From positions 62,001-126,000 of the forward strand of contig CAVUQC010000002.1 of NCBI GenBank assembly GCA_963743575.1: 64,000 bases of DNA. Direction: 5' to 3'. The notes below the pieces were generated by a model that was given only the letters and a program-made list of their open reading frames with translations, made no database searches and had not been told where the DNA came from. Made by a program: the position numbers and the translations under genes. Positions 8,685 through 16,987 of this stretch are shown piece by piece (positions within the stretch are counted from its first letter, which is position 1; each line of letters opens with the position of its first letter). Source of the DNA: DASUPK01 sp963743575. Lineage in GTDB: Bacteria; Actinomycetota; Thermoleophilia; Solirubrobacterales; 70-9.

Positions 8685-9929
8685 ATGCAACAGCTTTCAG
8701 ACAACGAGTTCCTGTTCACCTCCGAATCCGTCACCGAGGGCCACCCGGACAAGGTCTGCGACCAGATCTCCGACGGCGTCCTCGACGCGGTGATGGCCGA
8801 GGACCCGACCGGCCGCGTGGCCTGCGAGTGCCTGGTCAACACCGGGCTCGTGGTGGTCTCCGGCGAGATCACGACCGAGACCTATGTGGACATCCCCTCG
8901 ATCGCGCGCGAGACGATCCGCAAGATCGGCTACGACGATCCTCGCTACGGCTTCGATCACAAGGCCTGTGCCGTGCTCACCGCCATCGACGAGCAGTCCC
9001 CCGACATCGCTCAGGGCGTGGACAAGGGTCTCGAGCAGCGCGAGGGCGATTCCTCCGACGAGCTGGACTCGGCCGGCGCCGGCGATCAGGGAATGATGTT
9101 CGGTTACGCCAGTCGTGAGACGAGGGCCCTGATGCCGATGCCGATCCAGATCGCGCATCAGCTGGCCCGCCAGCTCGCCGAGGTCCGCAAGGCCGACGTC
9201 GTCCCCTACCTCGGCCCGGACGGCAAGACACAGGTCACCGTTCGCTACGAGAACGACCGGCCGGTGGAGATCGCGAAGGTCCTGATCTCCACGCAGCACC
9301 GCGAGGAGGCGGGCGAGCAGATGATCCGCAATGACCTCTGGGAGCACGTGCTCGAGCCGGTGCTGCACACCGAGTACAAGGAGCTCTACACCGAGAAGGA
9401 GCTGCTCGGCAACTTCCTGGTGAACCCGACCGGCAAGTTCGTGATCGGCGGCCCGGTCGGCGACGCCGGCCTGACTGGCCGGAAGATCATCGTCGACACC
9501 TACGGTGGCGCCGCCCGCCATGGCGGAGGCGCGTTCTCGGGCAAGGACCCGTCGAAGGTCGACCGTTCAGCGGCCTACGCGACTCGCTATGTGGCGAAGA
9601 ACGTGGTCGCCGCCGGGCTCGCGGAGCGCTGTGAGATCCAGGTCGCGTATGCGATCGGCGTCGCCCACCCGGTCTCGGTCATGGCCCAGACCTTCGGCAC
9701 CGGGAAGATCTCGGATTCGGAGATCGCCCGCCTGGTCGAGGAGAGCTTCGACCTGCGCCCGGCGGCGTTCCGGCGCTACCTGGACCTCCACCGCCCCATC
9801 TTCCAGAAGACGGCGGCCTACGGCCACTTCGGCCGCGAGGACTCCGACTTCACCTGGGAGCGGACGGACCGCGCGGATCAGCTGCGCGAGGCCGCGGGGC
9901 TCGGCGCCAAGGCTGAAGCTCCGGCATAG
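8685..9929 (+). CDS. metK: S-adenosylmethionine synthetase
   Basis: Makes S-adenosylmethionine from methionine and ATP. The 414-residue protein shows the family signatures FTSESVTEGHPDKVCDQ, GAGDQGMMFGYA and GGAFSGKDPSKVDRSAAY, with the expected His and Asp ligands. An AAGG purine run precedes the ATG at the usual distance. The gap from the previous gene is only 10 nt, leaving no room for a SAM riboswitch. The next gene is convergent. Confidence 0.98.
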   Translation: MQQLSDNEFLFTSESVTEGHPDKVCDQISDGVLDAVMAEDPTGRVACECLVNTGLVVVSGEITTETYVDIPSIARETIRKIGYDDPRYGFDHKACAVLTAIDEQSPDIAQGVDKGLEQREGDSSDELDSAGAGDQGMMFGYASRETRALMPMPIQIAHQLARQLAEVRKADVVPYLGPDGKTQVTVRYENDRPVEIAKVLISTQHREEAGEQMIRNDLWEHVLEPVLHTEYKELYTEKELLGNFLVNPTGKFVIGGPVGDAGLTGRKIIVDTYGGAARHGGGAFSGKDPSKVDRSAAYATRYVAKNVVAAGLAERCEIQVAYAIGVAHPVSVMAQTFGTGKISDSEIARLVEESFDLRPAAFRRYLDLHRPIFQKTAAYGHFGREDSDFTWERTDRADQLREAAGLGAKAEAPA

Positions 9930-9944
9930 TAAGCGGCGCCGCGC

Positions 9945-10625
9945 TCAGGTGAGAAGCTCGATCACGCCGCGGACGATCAGCAGCAGACCCAGTCCGGCGG
10001 CGACGTAGATCCCGGCCTTCAGGCCGTTCCTACTGAGCCAGGCCCTGAAGTTCTGCACCGCCACCACGGTCCGCTCCGGGGCGAACACGTACCCGATCAA
10101 CGGAATTTCGAGCAGGATCATGAGCATGAAGTTGAAGCCGAGGATGACCAGGATCGTCGGGACCGTCCCGTAGTTCAGCTTGTCGAGCTCGTGAAGCGCC
10201 GCGAGGTAGGAGACGCCGGGGAGGGTGAGAACCATTCCGACCAAAAAGGTGACTCGAGGGGAACCTCTCCCGAGGACCTGCTCGACCTTGGACGGGCCCT
10301 TCTCAACCCCTTCCTTCTCCTTCTTCTTCCGCTCCCGCCTGTGTTCCATGCGTTCGCTCCTGAGGACGGAGGCGGCCACCAACAGGAGCAGCCCGAACGC
10401 GATGTCCATGGCCGGGCTGACGCTGTTCTGGCTCGTGCTGGTCGCGCCTGAGTGGTGCACCGCGAAGACGATCACGAAGCCGATCGTCAGGCTGACGAGC
10501 AGGCCGCCCAGCAGGAAGCCGATCAGCAGGCGCTTCGGATTCGGGAGAAAGAGCATCACCGTCACGGAGGCGAGCAGGGTGGCGTTCGCCGCCGCGATCA
10601 GCGAGTAGACGAAGATGCTCCCCAT
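9945..10625 (-). CDS. GAP/SfLAP-family integral membrane protein
   Basis: A 226-residue protein with about six membrane helices and a charged cytoplasmic loop in the middle (RMEHRRERKKKEKEGVEKG, residues ~93-112). The pattern, including NPKRLLIGFLLGG near the N-terminus and LPGVSYLAAL in the second half, resembles the actinobacterial GAP family, which includes the mycobacterial sulfolipid-1-addressing protein and glycopeptidolipid export partners. A role in lipid or small-molecule export is inferred only from family. It follows the PH-domain gene by 15 nt on the same strand. Confidence 0.65.
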   Translation of the reverse strand: MGSIFVYSLIAAANATLLASVTVMLFLPNPKRLLIGFLLGGLLVSLTIGFVIVFAVHHSGATSTSQNSVSPAMDIAFGLLLLVAASVLRSERMEHRRERKKKEKEGVEKGPSKVEQVLGRGSPRVTFLVGMVLTLPGVSYLAALHELDKLNYGTVPTILVILGFNFMLMILLEIPLIGYVFAPERTVVAVQNFRAWLSRNGLKAGIYVAAGLGLLLIVRGVIELLT

Positions 10626-10640
10626 TGAGGCCTCGAGCGC

Positions 10641-11126
10641 CTAGGAAGCGGGCTCGGCCTCGCCCTGGAGGCCGCTGAGAATCGGTGTGGCCTTCTCCAC
10701 GTTCTGGACGACCTGCTCCGGCTGCGCGACGCCGGCGAAGACGAAGTTCGATTCATCCGTTCCGGCGGTGGTGAACTCGACGTCTCCGATCTGCATGAGC
10801 CGCTCGTAGACGCCCTGGTTGAAATTGACGTTCTGAACCCGCTGCAGGCGCGTCTCCTGAACCTTCCTGGAGATGATCCCGATCTTGATGTTCAGCCTGC
10901 GGTCGGTGATCGTGTAGACCGTCGCGACGCGCTTGATGAAGCCCACGACGATGGTCACTGCCAGGACGATCACGAATGTGGCCACGCCGAGGCTGACGGT
11001 CTTGATCAATGCGGCGATCACGCCGGCGGCGGCGCCCACCAGCGCTCCCTTCAGATAGAAGCCGAGGATCGCTCGCCAGGAGGGGTGCCCCTGGTAGATC
11101 GTCTTCTCCCCGGGCTGCATGTCCAT
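10641..11126 (-). CDS. Bacterial PH-domain membrane protein (bPH2 type)
   Basis: A 161-residue protein with two membrane helices (residues ~22-62) followed by a bacterial pleckstrin-homology-like domain: YTITDRRLNIKIGIISRKVQETRLQRVQNV is the family hallmark. Function unknown; relatives sit at membranes. A TAGGCT box 7 nt before the ATG marks it as the first gene of a two-gene minus-strand unit with the GAP-family gene. Confidence 0.75.
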   Translation of the reverse strand: MDMQPGEKTIYQGHPSWRAILGFYLKGALVGAAAGVIAALIKTVSLGVATFVIVLAVTIVVGFIKRVATVYTITDRRLNIKIGIISRKVQETRLQRVQNVNFNQGVYERLMQIGDVEFTTAGTDESNFVFAGVAQPEQVVQNVEKATPILSGLQGEAEPAS

Positions 11127-11133
11127 GGGCCGG

Positions 11134-11139
11134 AGCCTA
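11134..11139 (-). promoter_or_regulatory. -10 box (TAGGCT) of the PH-domain gene
   Basis: On the minus strand TAGGCT ends 7 nt before ATG 11126, implying a leaderless transcript. Confidence 0.5.
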
Positions 11140-11177
11140 CCGGCAGGGCAGGATCACCGGCCGTCCGCGACCGGGCC

Positions 11178-11183
11178 TAGGGT
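11178..11183 (+). promoter_or_regulatory. -10 box (TAGGGT) of priA
   Basis: TAGGGT ends 8 nt before ATG 11192 and 5 nt before GTG 11189. The spacing favours the ATG as start. Confidence 0.45.
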
Positions 11184-11191
11184 GAAAAGTG

Positions 11192-13378
11192 ATGCCGATC
11201 GCCAAGGTGGAGCCGCTGCTGACAACCCGGAGTGTCTCCGGGCCCTTCGATTACCGGCTGCCCGAGTCCATGGAGGAGGTCGACGTCGGGTCGGTGCTCG
11301 TGGTTCCGTTCGGCAGGCGCCGCGTGGTTGGCGTGGTCGTCGGGCTGGCCGAGCACAGCGACCTCCCCGACGGGCGCCTCGCTGAGCCGCTGGAGGCTCT
11401 CGACGCCGGCGTGCCGCCGGAGCTGGTCGAGCTGGGCCGCTGGGTGGGCGAGGAATACTGCTCGACGACCGGCCGGGGGCTCGGGCTCGTTCTGCCGCCC
11501 GGGGTCGGGACGGGCGCGGAGGCGCGGCGCATCAAGCCCCTGGTCGAGTTGGAGGTCGAGGCGACGCCCGAGGGCATCGCGGCGGCAGACGGCGGCGAGC
11601 GGCTCGGCCTGCGACAGAAGGCGGTGCTGCGCGCCCTGATCGGCGGTCCCCAGTCGGCGCGACGGCTGGCCGCGGCGGCCGGGTCGGATCGCGCGACGCT
11701 GCGGCGGCTGGAGTCGCGGGGACTGGTCAAGACTCGCGAGGTGGAGCGCCGGCGCCGCCACTCGTCTCCTGGAGTGGGTGCGATCACCGAAGGCGTGGAG
11801 CTGACCGGTGACCAGCGGGCCGTCCTCGAGCGGGTCGTGGGCGCGCTTCCGGATGGCGCGGGGGCTGGTGGCGGTTCGTTCCTGCTCCATGGCGTCACGG
11901 GCTCGGGCAAGACCGAGGTCTATCTGGAGGCCGCTCGGGAGACGCTGGCGCGGGGGAGAGGGGCGATCGTGCTGGTGCCGGAGATCGCGCTCACCCCGCA
12001 GACGATGGACCGCTTCCGGCGCCGGTTCGGAGATGCGGTCGCGTTGCTTCACTCGAAGATGCCAGCCGGGGCTCGTTACGACGAGTGGAGGCGGGTGCGC
12101 TCGGGTGAGGCGCGCATCTGCGTCGGGCCGCGCTCGGCCGTGTTCGCCCCGATGCCTGACCCGGGCCTGATCGTGATCGACGAGGAACACGATTCGTCCT
12201 ACAAGCAGGAGAGCGATCCGCGCTACGACGCCCGCGAGGTGGCCCGCCGGCGGGCCGCGGAGGCCGGCGCGGTCCTGCTTTGCGGGACGGCCACGCCCAG
12301 GCCCGAGAGCTGGCATGAGCTCGAGCACATCGAGCTCCCAAGCCGCGTGGACGGGCGGCCGCTGCCGCCGGTCGAGATCGTCGACATGCGCGGTGGGTTG
12401 CCTGGCCCGCTCCATCCCCGGACCCGCGAAGCCTTCGGTCGGGTGGCGCGCGAGGGGGGCAAGGCGATCCTGCTGATCAACCGCCGGGGCTGGTCGACCC
12501 ATCTGACCTGTCGTTCCTGCGGCCACGCCTGGGAGTGCCCGAACTGCGACGTCTCGCTGATCCTGCATCGCGACAACGCGTTGCGCTGCCATCACTGCGG
12601 GCACGCGGAGCCGATGCCCGAGGCCTGCCCCGAGTGCTCTTCGGTGACGATCGCTCGGGTCGGCTCGGGCACGCAGCGGGTCGAGGCCGAGCTCAACGAG
12701 CTGCTCGCGCCGCTCGAAGTCTTCCGGCTCGATTCCGACAGCGCCGCCGGGACCGGGCACGCCGAGGTGCTGAGGCGGTTCGAGGTGGCCGACTCGGGCG
12801 TGCTGGTTGGCACCCAGATGGTCGCCAAGGGCCATGACTTCCCCGACGTCACGCTGAGCGTGATCCTCGATGCGGATGGGGCCCTGCGCCTGCCGGACTT
12901 CCGCTCGGAGGAGCGGACCTTCGCCCTGATCACCCAGCTCGCCGGCCGCAGCGGGCGAGGCGACGCCGGGGGGCGCGTGCTCGTCCAGGCCCTCGCCACT
13001 GGCGCTCCGAGCATCCGGCACGCCACGACTCACGATGCCTCGGGGTTCCTCGCGGAGGAGATCGAGCGGCGGCGGGCGCTCCGCTATCCGCCCTTCTCGC
13101 ACCTGATCGCGATCGGGCTCGCCAGCCAGGATGAGGACCGGGTCGAGATCTCGGCAGGGAAGGTCGGCGAGCTCGTCGCGGAGCGCCTCGGTGCGGGCGA
13201 CGACCTGCTCGGCCCGGCGCCGCTCTTTCGTCTTCGCGGGAAGCACCGGCGCCGCCTGCTGATCAAGTCCGAGAAGCGCCACCACGCGGTCGAGGCGGTC
13301 CGCGATGCCGTCCGCGCCGCGGTCTCGGACCGCGCCCTGCGCGAGGTCGCGATCTCGGTGGATGTGGATCCTCAGTAG
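11192..13378 (+). CDS. priA: Primosomal protein N' (replication restart helicase PriA)
   Basis: 3'-to-5' superfamily 2 helicase that reloads the replisome at stalled forks. The 728-residue product has an N-terminal 3' DNA-binding domain (FDYRLPESMEEVDVGSVL), Walker A GVTGSGKTEVYL (residue ~233), LVPEIALTPQT, Walker B IDEEHDSSYKQ (~330), and a zinc-binding insert with eight Cys in CRSC-CPNC-CHHC-CPEC pairs (about 438-480). Many actinobacterial PriA proteins are described as helicase-dead; here Walker A and DEEH look intact. ATG 11192 is preferred over GTG 11189 from the -10 spacing. The stop lies directly against the convergent gene. Confidence 0.95.
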   Translation: MPIAKVEPLLTTRSVSGPFDYRLPESMEEVDVGSVLVVPFGRRRVVGVVVGLAEHSDLPDGRLAEPLEALDAGVPPELVELGRWVGEEYCSTTGRGLGLVLPPGVGTGAEARRIKPLVELEVEATPEGIAAADGGERLGLRQKAVLRALIGGPQSARRLAAAAGSDRATLRRLESRGLVKTREVERRRRHSSPGVGAITEGVELTGDQRAVLERVVGALPDGAGAGGGSFLLHGVTGSGKTEVYLEAARETLARGRGAIVLVPEIALTPQTMDRFRRRFGDAVALLHSKMPAGARYDEWRRVRSGEARICVGPRSAVFAPMPDPGLIVIDEEHDSSYKQESDPRYDAREVARRRAAEAGAVLLCGTATPRPESWHELEHIELPSRVDGRPLPPVEIVDMRGGLPGPLHPRTREAFGRVAREGGKAILLINRRGWSTHLTCRSCGHAWECPNCDVSLILHRDNALRCHHCGHAEPMPEACPECSSVTIARVGSGTQRVEAELNELLAPLEVFRLDSDSAAGTGHAEVLRRFEVADSGVLVGTQMVAKGHDFPDVTLSVILDADGALRLPDFRSEERTFALITQLAGRSGRGDAGGRVLVQALATGAPSIRHATTHDASGFLAEEIERRRALRYPPFSHLIAIGLASQDEDRVEISAGKVGELVAERLGAGDDLLGPAPLFRLRGKHRRRLLIKSEKRHHAVEAVRDAVRAAVSDRALREVAISVDVDPQ

Positions 13379-13873
13379 TCAGTCGCCGAGAAGCCGGCGA
13401 AGGTCGGCGATGACGGCGTCGGGCCGCCGGGTCACCTGCTCCCACGTGTAGCGGATGACCTGGAACCCCCGAGCTCTCAGGGCGAGCTCACGCTGTTGAT
13501 CGCGCTTGCTCGCTGCCCAGTGGGAGTGCGCGGCGCTGCCGTCGAGCTCGACCGCGAGCCCGACAGTGCGCCACACGGCGTCGACGCGCATGCGGCCGAT
13601 CCGGCCGTTGACCTCGGGGAGAGGCACATCCGCCGCCTCACAGAGCTCCAGGAAGCGTCGTTCGAGCTCGCTGAGGGTGGCGGCCAGCTCAAGCATGTGG
13701 CTCCGGAGGGCGGCCCGCAGGGCCGCTGAGCCGGGACGGCCAGGCCGTAGAGCGTCAGTCACCGCATCCGGCTCGAGCAGACCGCGGTAGTCCGCCTCGG
13801 CGAGGGTCCGACGAAGCTGGCGAGCGGTCACCATCGCTTCGACGTCGACGAGGGTTCGGGCGACGGGGGTCAC
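13379..13873 (-). pseudogene. C-terminal half of an AbiEi/DUF559-type protein (endonuclease-like domain), separate frame
   Basis: A 164-residue ORF starting at a GTG that overlaps the stop of the preceding ORF (GTGA). It opens with TPVARTLVDVEAM, normally found in the middle of a single ~300-residue actinobacterial protein, and ends in a DUF559/Vsr-like nuclease fold: RVDAVWRTVGLAVELDGSAAHSHW and FQVIRYTWEQV, with the Asp, Glu and Asp of the putative active site. The N-terminal half is in another frame just upstream. Either a 1-nt frameshift has split the gene or the halves are translated by coupling. Confidence 0.55.
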
Positions 13874-14289
13874 CGGAAAGCCCGGTGTTCCACACGCTCG
13901 ATCTGGCGGGAGTGGTGGGTGCGAACTTCGGGCAATGAACGGCGGCGGCCCGGGACGGTGAGGTGGATGCGGCGAGGTTCGGTATCGATCAGCGACCAGG
14001 CCCAGGCAGCGGTCGTGTGACTGAGGACGGCGGCGGGGCCGGCGTAGAGGAGGGCCGCCCAGATTCGACCCCTCAATGAAAGAGCGCCGTGGCCGAGGGC
14101 GTAGACGTGGGGAAGGACGCGATGGAGTCGGCCGGCCTTTGCCCAGCGGGAGATAGCCGCCCGGGTCAAGCCCATCGACTGGAGCTGGCGGGTGCTCAGA
14201 ACGCCATCCTGCCCCTCCGCCAGCCGCACCAGCCCTTCTGCGTCGACTTTGTCGCGCTGAGCGAGACGAACCCGACGCAGAGTGGCCAT
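13870..14289 (-). pseudogene. N-terminal half of an AbiEi/DUF559-type protein (winged-helix antitoxin-like)
   Basis: A 139-residue ORF with the winged-helix segment GVLSTRQLQSMGLTRAAISR and the AbiEi-like core RLHRVLPHVYALGHGALS, then AVLSHTTAAWAW. In this family the chain continues into a DUF559 nuclease-like domain, but here a TGA ends it after RVEHRAFR and the continuation is read in the next ORF. AbiEi proteins are the antitoxins of type IV systems; no AbiEii partner is beside it. Divergent from def, with 128 nt between. Confidence 0.55.
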
Positions 14290-14404
14290 GGCCTGATCCT
14301 GGACGCCAATGTGTGCCGAAACCCGCCCGGATCGCGCCCCCTCATCGCCAGTTTTTGACCTTGCCCCAGCCCGGCACTCGGTTTCAGCCCGCCCGTGCCC
14401 TGAC

Positions 14405-14410
14405 TAGACT
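14405..14410 (+). promoter_or_regulatory. -10 box (TAGACT) of def
   Basis: TAGACT ends 7 nt before GTG 14418. This decides the start: the frame is open further upstream, but an upstream start would lie before the transcription start. Confidence 0.55.
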
Positions 14411-14417
14411 CGGAAAT

Positions 14418-15074
14418 GTGAGCGAAGATCCGACTACCCCCGTCGAGGAGCGTGACGACGAGCTCGCCGAGGAGGCGAGGGAGCCCGAGGGCGTCGACCA
14501 GGAGGCCCTCGAGCGACGTTCCGCCGCGCTCTCGCAGGTCGTCAAGTTCGGCGACCCCGTCCTGCGTTCGGCGGCGTCGCCCGTCATGGACTTTGACGAC
14601 GAGCTCGCCGCCGACGCGGAGCGAATGATCGGCCTGATGCGCGATGCGATCGGTGTCGGCCTCGCCGCCACGCAGCTCGGCACGCTTCGCCGCCTGCTGG
14701 TCTTCCAGGTCGGCTCCGAAGCCGAGCCGACGGTGCTCGTCAATCCCGAGATCGAGTGGCGTTCGGAGGACGAGGCGACCGCCGAGGAGGGGTGTCTCAG
14801 CCTCCCCGGCGTGATCGTCGACGTCGAGCGCCCGCTCCACGTCAGGGCGCACGGCGTGAACGTCCAGGGCGAGCCGATCTCGATCGAGGCCTCAGGCCTG
14901 GAGGCCCGCGTGATCCAGCACGAAGTCGACCACCTCGACGGAGTGCTGATGATCGACCGCACCGAGCGCGACCAGCGCAAGGGCGCACTGAAGGCGCTGC
15001 GTGAGGGGGGCACCTACGCGCCCGACAGCGAGGAAGAAGAGGGAGATGCCGACGAAGCGTCGACCGAGGAGTGA
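14418..15074 (+). CDS. def: Peptide deformylase
   Basis: Metal hydrolase that removes the formyl group from nascent proteins. The 218-residue product (GTG start) has all three motifs: GVGLAATQLG, EEGCLSLPG (Cys ligand) and VIQHEVDHLDG (HEXXH-type ligands and catalytic Glu). Acidic extensions of about 40 residues at the N-terminus and 25 at the C-terminus (DSEEEEGDADEASTEE) are unusual for the family. The stop overlaps the fmt start (GTGA), so removal and addition of the formyl group are encoded together. Confidence 0.95.
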   Translation: MSEDPTTPVEERDDELAEEAREPEGVDQEALERRSAALSQVVKFGDPVLRSAASPVMDFDDELAADAERMIGLMRDAIGVGLAATQLGTLRRLLVFQVGSEAEPTVLVNPEIEWRSEDEATAEEGCLSLPGVIVDVERPLHVRAHGVNVQGEPISIEASGLEARVIQHEVDHLDGVLMIDRTERDQRKGALKALREGGTYAPDSEEEEGDADEASTEE

Positions 15075-15982
15075 GGACCGCCTACCTCGGCACCAGTGAG
15101 TTCGCGGCGACGGTGCTCCGGCGCCTCGCCGACAGCCCGCACCGCCCGGCGCTCGTGGTCACCCCGCCGGACAGTAAGCGGGGACGGGGCCGCAAGCTTC
15201 ACCCACCGCCCGCCGCCGAGGCCGCCCGGGAGCTTGGCCTGGAGATCCACCAGACGCCCGGCGTCAACTCGCCGGACTCGCTGGCCGCGATTCGCGCCGC
15301 ACGCCCGGAGGCGATCGCCGTCTGCGCCTTCGGTCAGCTGATCAAGGAGCCCCTGCTCAGCGAGTTCCCGATGCTCAACGTGCATCCGTCGCTGATTCCG
15401 CGCTGGCGCGGCGCTGCCCCGATCGAGCGCACTCTGATGGCGGGTGACCCGCTCACCGGGGTGACGATCATGCGGGTCACGGAGGGTCTCGACTCCGGTC
15501 CGGTGGCGCTGGCCGAAGAGTTCGCGGTCGCCCCCGACGATGACTACGCCTCCCTATCGGCGAAGCTGGCCGAGGTCGGGGGAGAGCTGCTGGTCAGGGC
15601 GCTGGATGCGCTCTCGGCGAGAGAGCTCGACTTCGCCGACCAGGACGAGGCCCGGGCCACCTACGCGGAGAAGGTCACGGGCGAGGAGCGCCACCTGTCG
15701 CCCTCGCGGACGGCGGCCGAACTGGAGCGGATCGTCCGCGCGCTGACTCCTCACATCGGTGCCTTCCTCGAACTGGAGGACGGAAATCGCCTCGGCGTGC
15801 GGCGCGCCCGCGAGGTGAGTGACGGTCCCGCCGCCGGCACCATCGAGTCCGGCGACGGCGCTCTCGTGGTCGGCTCCTCGGATGGCGGACTCAGCCTGGA
15901 GGTCGTCCAGCCGCCCGGAAAGAAGCCGATGAGCGCGGCCGATTTCCTGCGCGGTCACGACCTGCCTCGTAGGGCCGTCTGA
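15071..15982 (+). CDS. fmt: Methionyl-tRNA formyltransferase
   Basis: Formylates the initiator Met-tRNA using 10-formyltetrahydrofolate. The 303-residue protein shows YLGTSEFAATVLRRL, VVTPPDSKRGRGRKL and the catalytic-site segment LNVHPSLIPRWRGAAPI with its Asn and His, then GVTIMRVTEGLDSGPV and a C-terminal OB-like domain. GTG 15071 overlaps the def stop by 4 nt. Confidence 0.96.
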   Translation: MRTAYLGTSEFAATVLRRLADSPHRPALVVTPPDSKRGRGRKLHPPPAAEAARELGLEIHQTPGVNSPDSLAAIRAARPEAIAVCAFGQLIKEPLLSEFPMLNVHPSLIPRWRGAAPIERTLMAGDPLTGVTIMRVTEGLDSGPVALAEEFAVAPDDDYASLSAKLAEVGGELLVRALDALSARELDFADQDEARATYAEKVTGEERHLSPSRTAAELERIVRALTPHIGAFLELEDGNRLGVRRAREVSDGPAAGTIESGDGALVVGSSDGGLSLEVVQPPGKKPMSAADFLRGHDLPRRAV

Positions 15983-15989
15983 CCCTCGA

Positions 15990-15995
15990 TACCCT
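15990..15995 (+). promoter_or_regulatory. -10 box (TACCCT) of the zinc-ribbon gene
   Basis: TACCCT ends 6 nt before ATG 16002; no Shine-Dalgarno sequence is present. The transcript would carry the zinc-ribbon gene, rpe and the channel gene. Confidence 0.5.
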
Positions 15996-16001
15996 CGTCA
16001 C

Positions 16002-16277
16002 ATGGCTGAACGAGTCGATAGCGGCTTGGGAGAGACCGCCGACTCCGCCGACGCCGCGGAGAGCTCCCTCCAGCGCCCGAACTGCCCGGGCTGCGGCGAG
16101 CCCTGGCTGCGCCCCGCCCAGCTGCCGGGGCGCTTCGTGTGCGTCTACTGCCTGAAGCGCTTCGAGCTCGTCTCGCAATGCCCGAACTGCGGCGAGCACG
16201 GCACCATCAGCCGCCTGACCCGGACCGAGGACATGAAGTGCCAGGCCTGCGGGCATTCGATGCTTCGCTCGATCTGA
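16002..16277 (+). CDS. Small double zinc-ribbon protein
   Basis: A 91-residue protein with four CXXC knuckles: CPGC (with CGEPW), CVYC, CPNC and CQAC, enough for two structural zinc sites. The first 25 residues are acidic and low in complexity. No enzyme motif is visible; a nucleic-acid- or protein-binding adaptor is possible. It sits between fmt and rpe, and rpe begins only 2 nt after its stop. Confidence 0.65.
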   Translation: MAERVDSGLGETADSADAAESSLQRPNCPGCGEPWLRPAQLPGRFVCVYCLKRFELVSQCPNCGEHGTISRLTRTEDMKCQACGHSMLRSI

Positions 16278-16279
16278 CC

Positions 16280-16987
16280 TTGGAAGCCGCCACCGATACC
16301 GCCTCCACCGGCCCGCGCGATCTCTTCGCGTCGAAGCGCGTCGCGCCCTCGATCCTCTCCTCCGACTTCTCGCAACTGGGCTCCCAGGTCAAGGAGGTGA
16401 TGGCAGCCGGCGCGCGCGTCATCCACGTCGACGTGATGGACGGCCACTTCGTCCCGCCGATCACCATCGGCCCGCTGGTGGCCGCCTCGATCGCCGACCT
16501 CGTCCACGACGCGGGCGGAGCTATCGACGTCCACCTGATGATCGAGAGCCCGGACCGCCACATCGAGGAGTTCGCCAAGGCGGGCGCCGACAACATCACC
16601 TTCCATGCCGAGGCAACCCCACACATCAACCGGACCCTGAACGCGATCCGCGAGCTCGGCTGCCTGGCCGGACTCGCGATCAATCCCGGCACGCCGGTGA
16701 GCGCTGTCAGCGAGTCGGTGAACGACGCCGACGTCTTCCTCTGCATGACCGTCAATCCCGGCTGGGGCGGCCAGGCCTTCATCGCCGATTCACCCGACAA
16801 GGTCGGGCGGCTGAGCGCCGTGGTCGGCGCCGGGACGATCGAGGTCGATGGCGGAATCGACCCCGGCACGGCGGGCGGCGTGGCGGCCGCGGGGGCGAGC
16901 CTGTTCGTCGCAGGATCGGCCGTGTTCGGCGCTGCTGACCCGGCCGCGGCGTACACCGCGATAGCGGAGGCCGCGGGCGCTGCTTAA
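16280..16987 (+). CDS. rpe: Ribulose-phosphate 3-epimerase (TTG start)
   Basis: Interconverts ribulose 5-phosphate and xylulose 5-phosphate in the pentose phosphate pathway. A TIM barrel of 235 residues with APSILSSDFSQLG, VDVMDGHFVPPITIG, DVHLMIE, MTVNPGWGGQ and EVDGGID, which include the metal-binding His and Asp residues. The only start that keeps the whole barrel without running into the previous gene is TTG 16280, 2 nt after the zinc-ribbon stop. The C-terminus overlaps the CTG start of the next gene by 8 nt. Confidence 0.93.
   Translation: MEAATDTASTGPRDLFASKRVAPSILSSDFSQLGSQVKEVMAAGARVIHVDVMDGHFVPPITIGPLVAASIADLVHDAGGAIDVHLMIESPDRHIEEFAKAGADNITFHAEATPHINRTLNAIRELGCLAGLAINPGTPVSAVSESVNDADVFLCMTVNPGWGGQAFIADSPDKVGRLSAVVGAGTIEVDGGIDPGTAGGVAAAGASLFVAGSAVFGAADPAAAYTAIAEAAGAA

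Noticed and set aside
8674..8685. SAM riboswitch before metK
   Set aside because: Only 10 nt separate metK from the previous gene and no SAM-box sequence is present.
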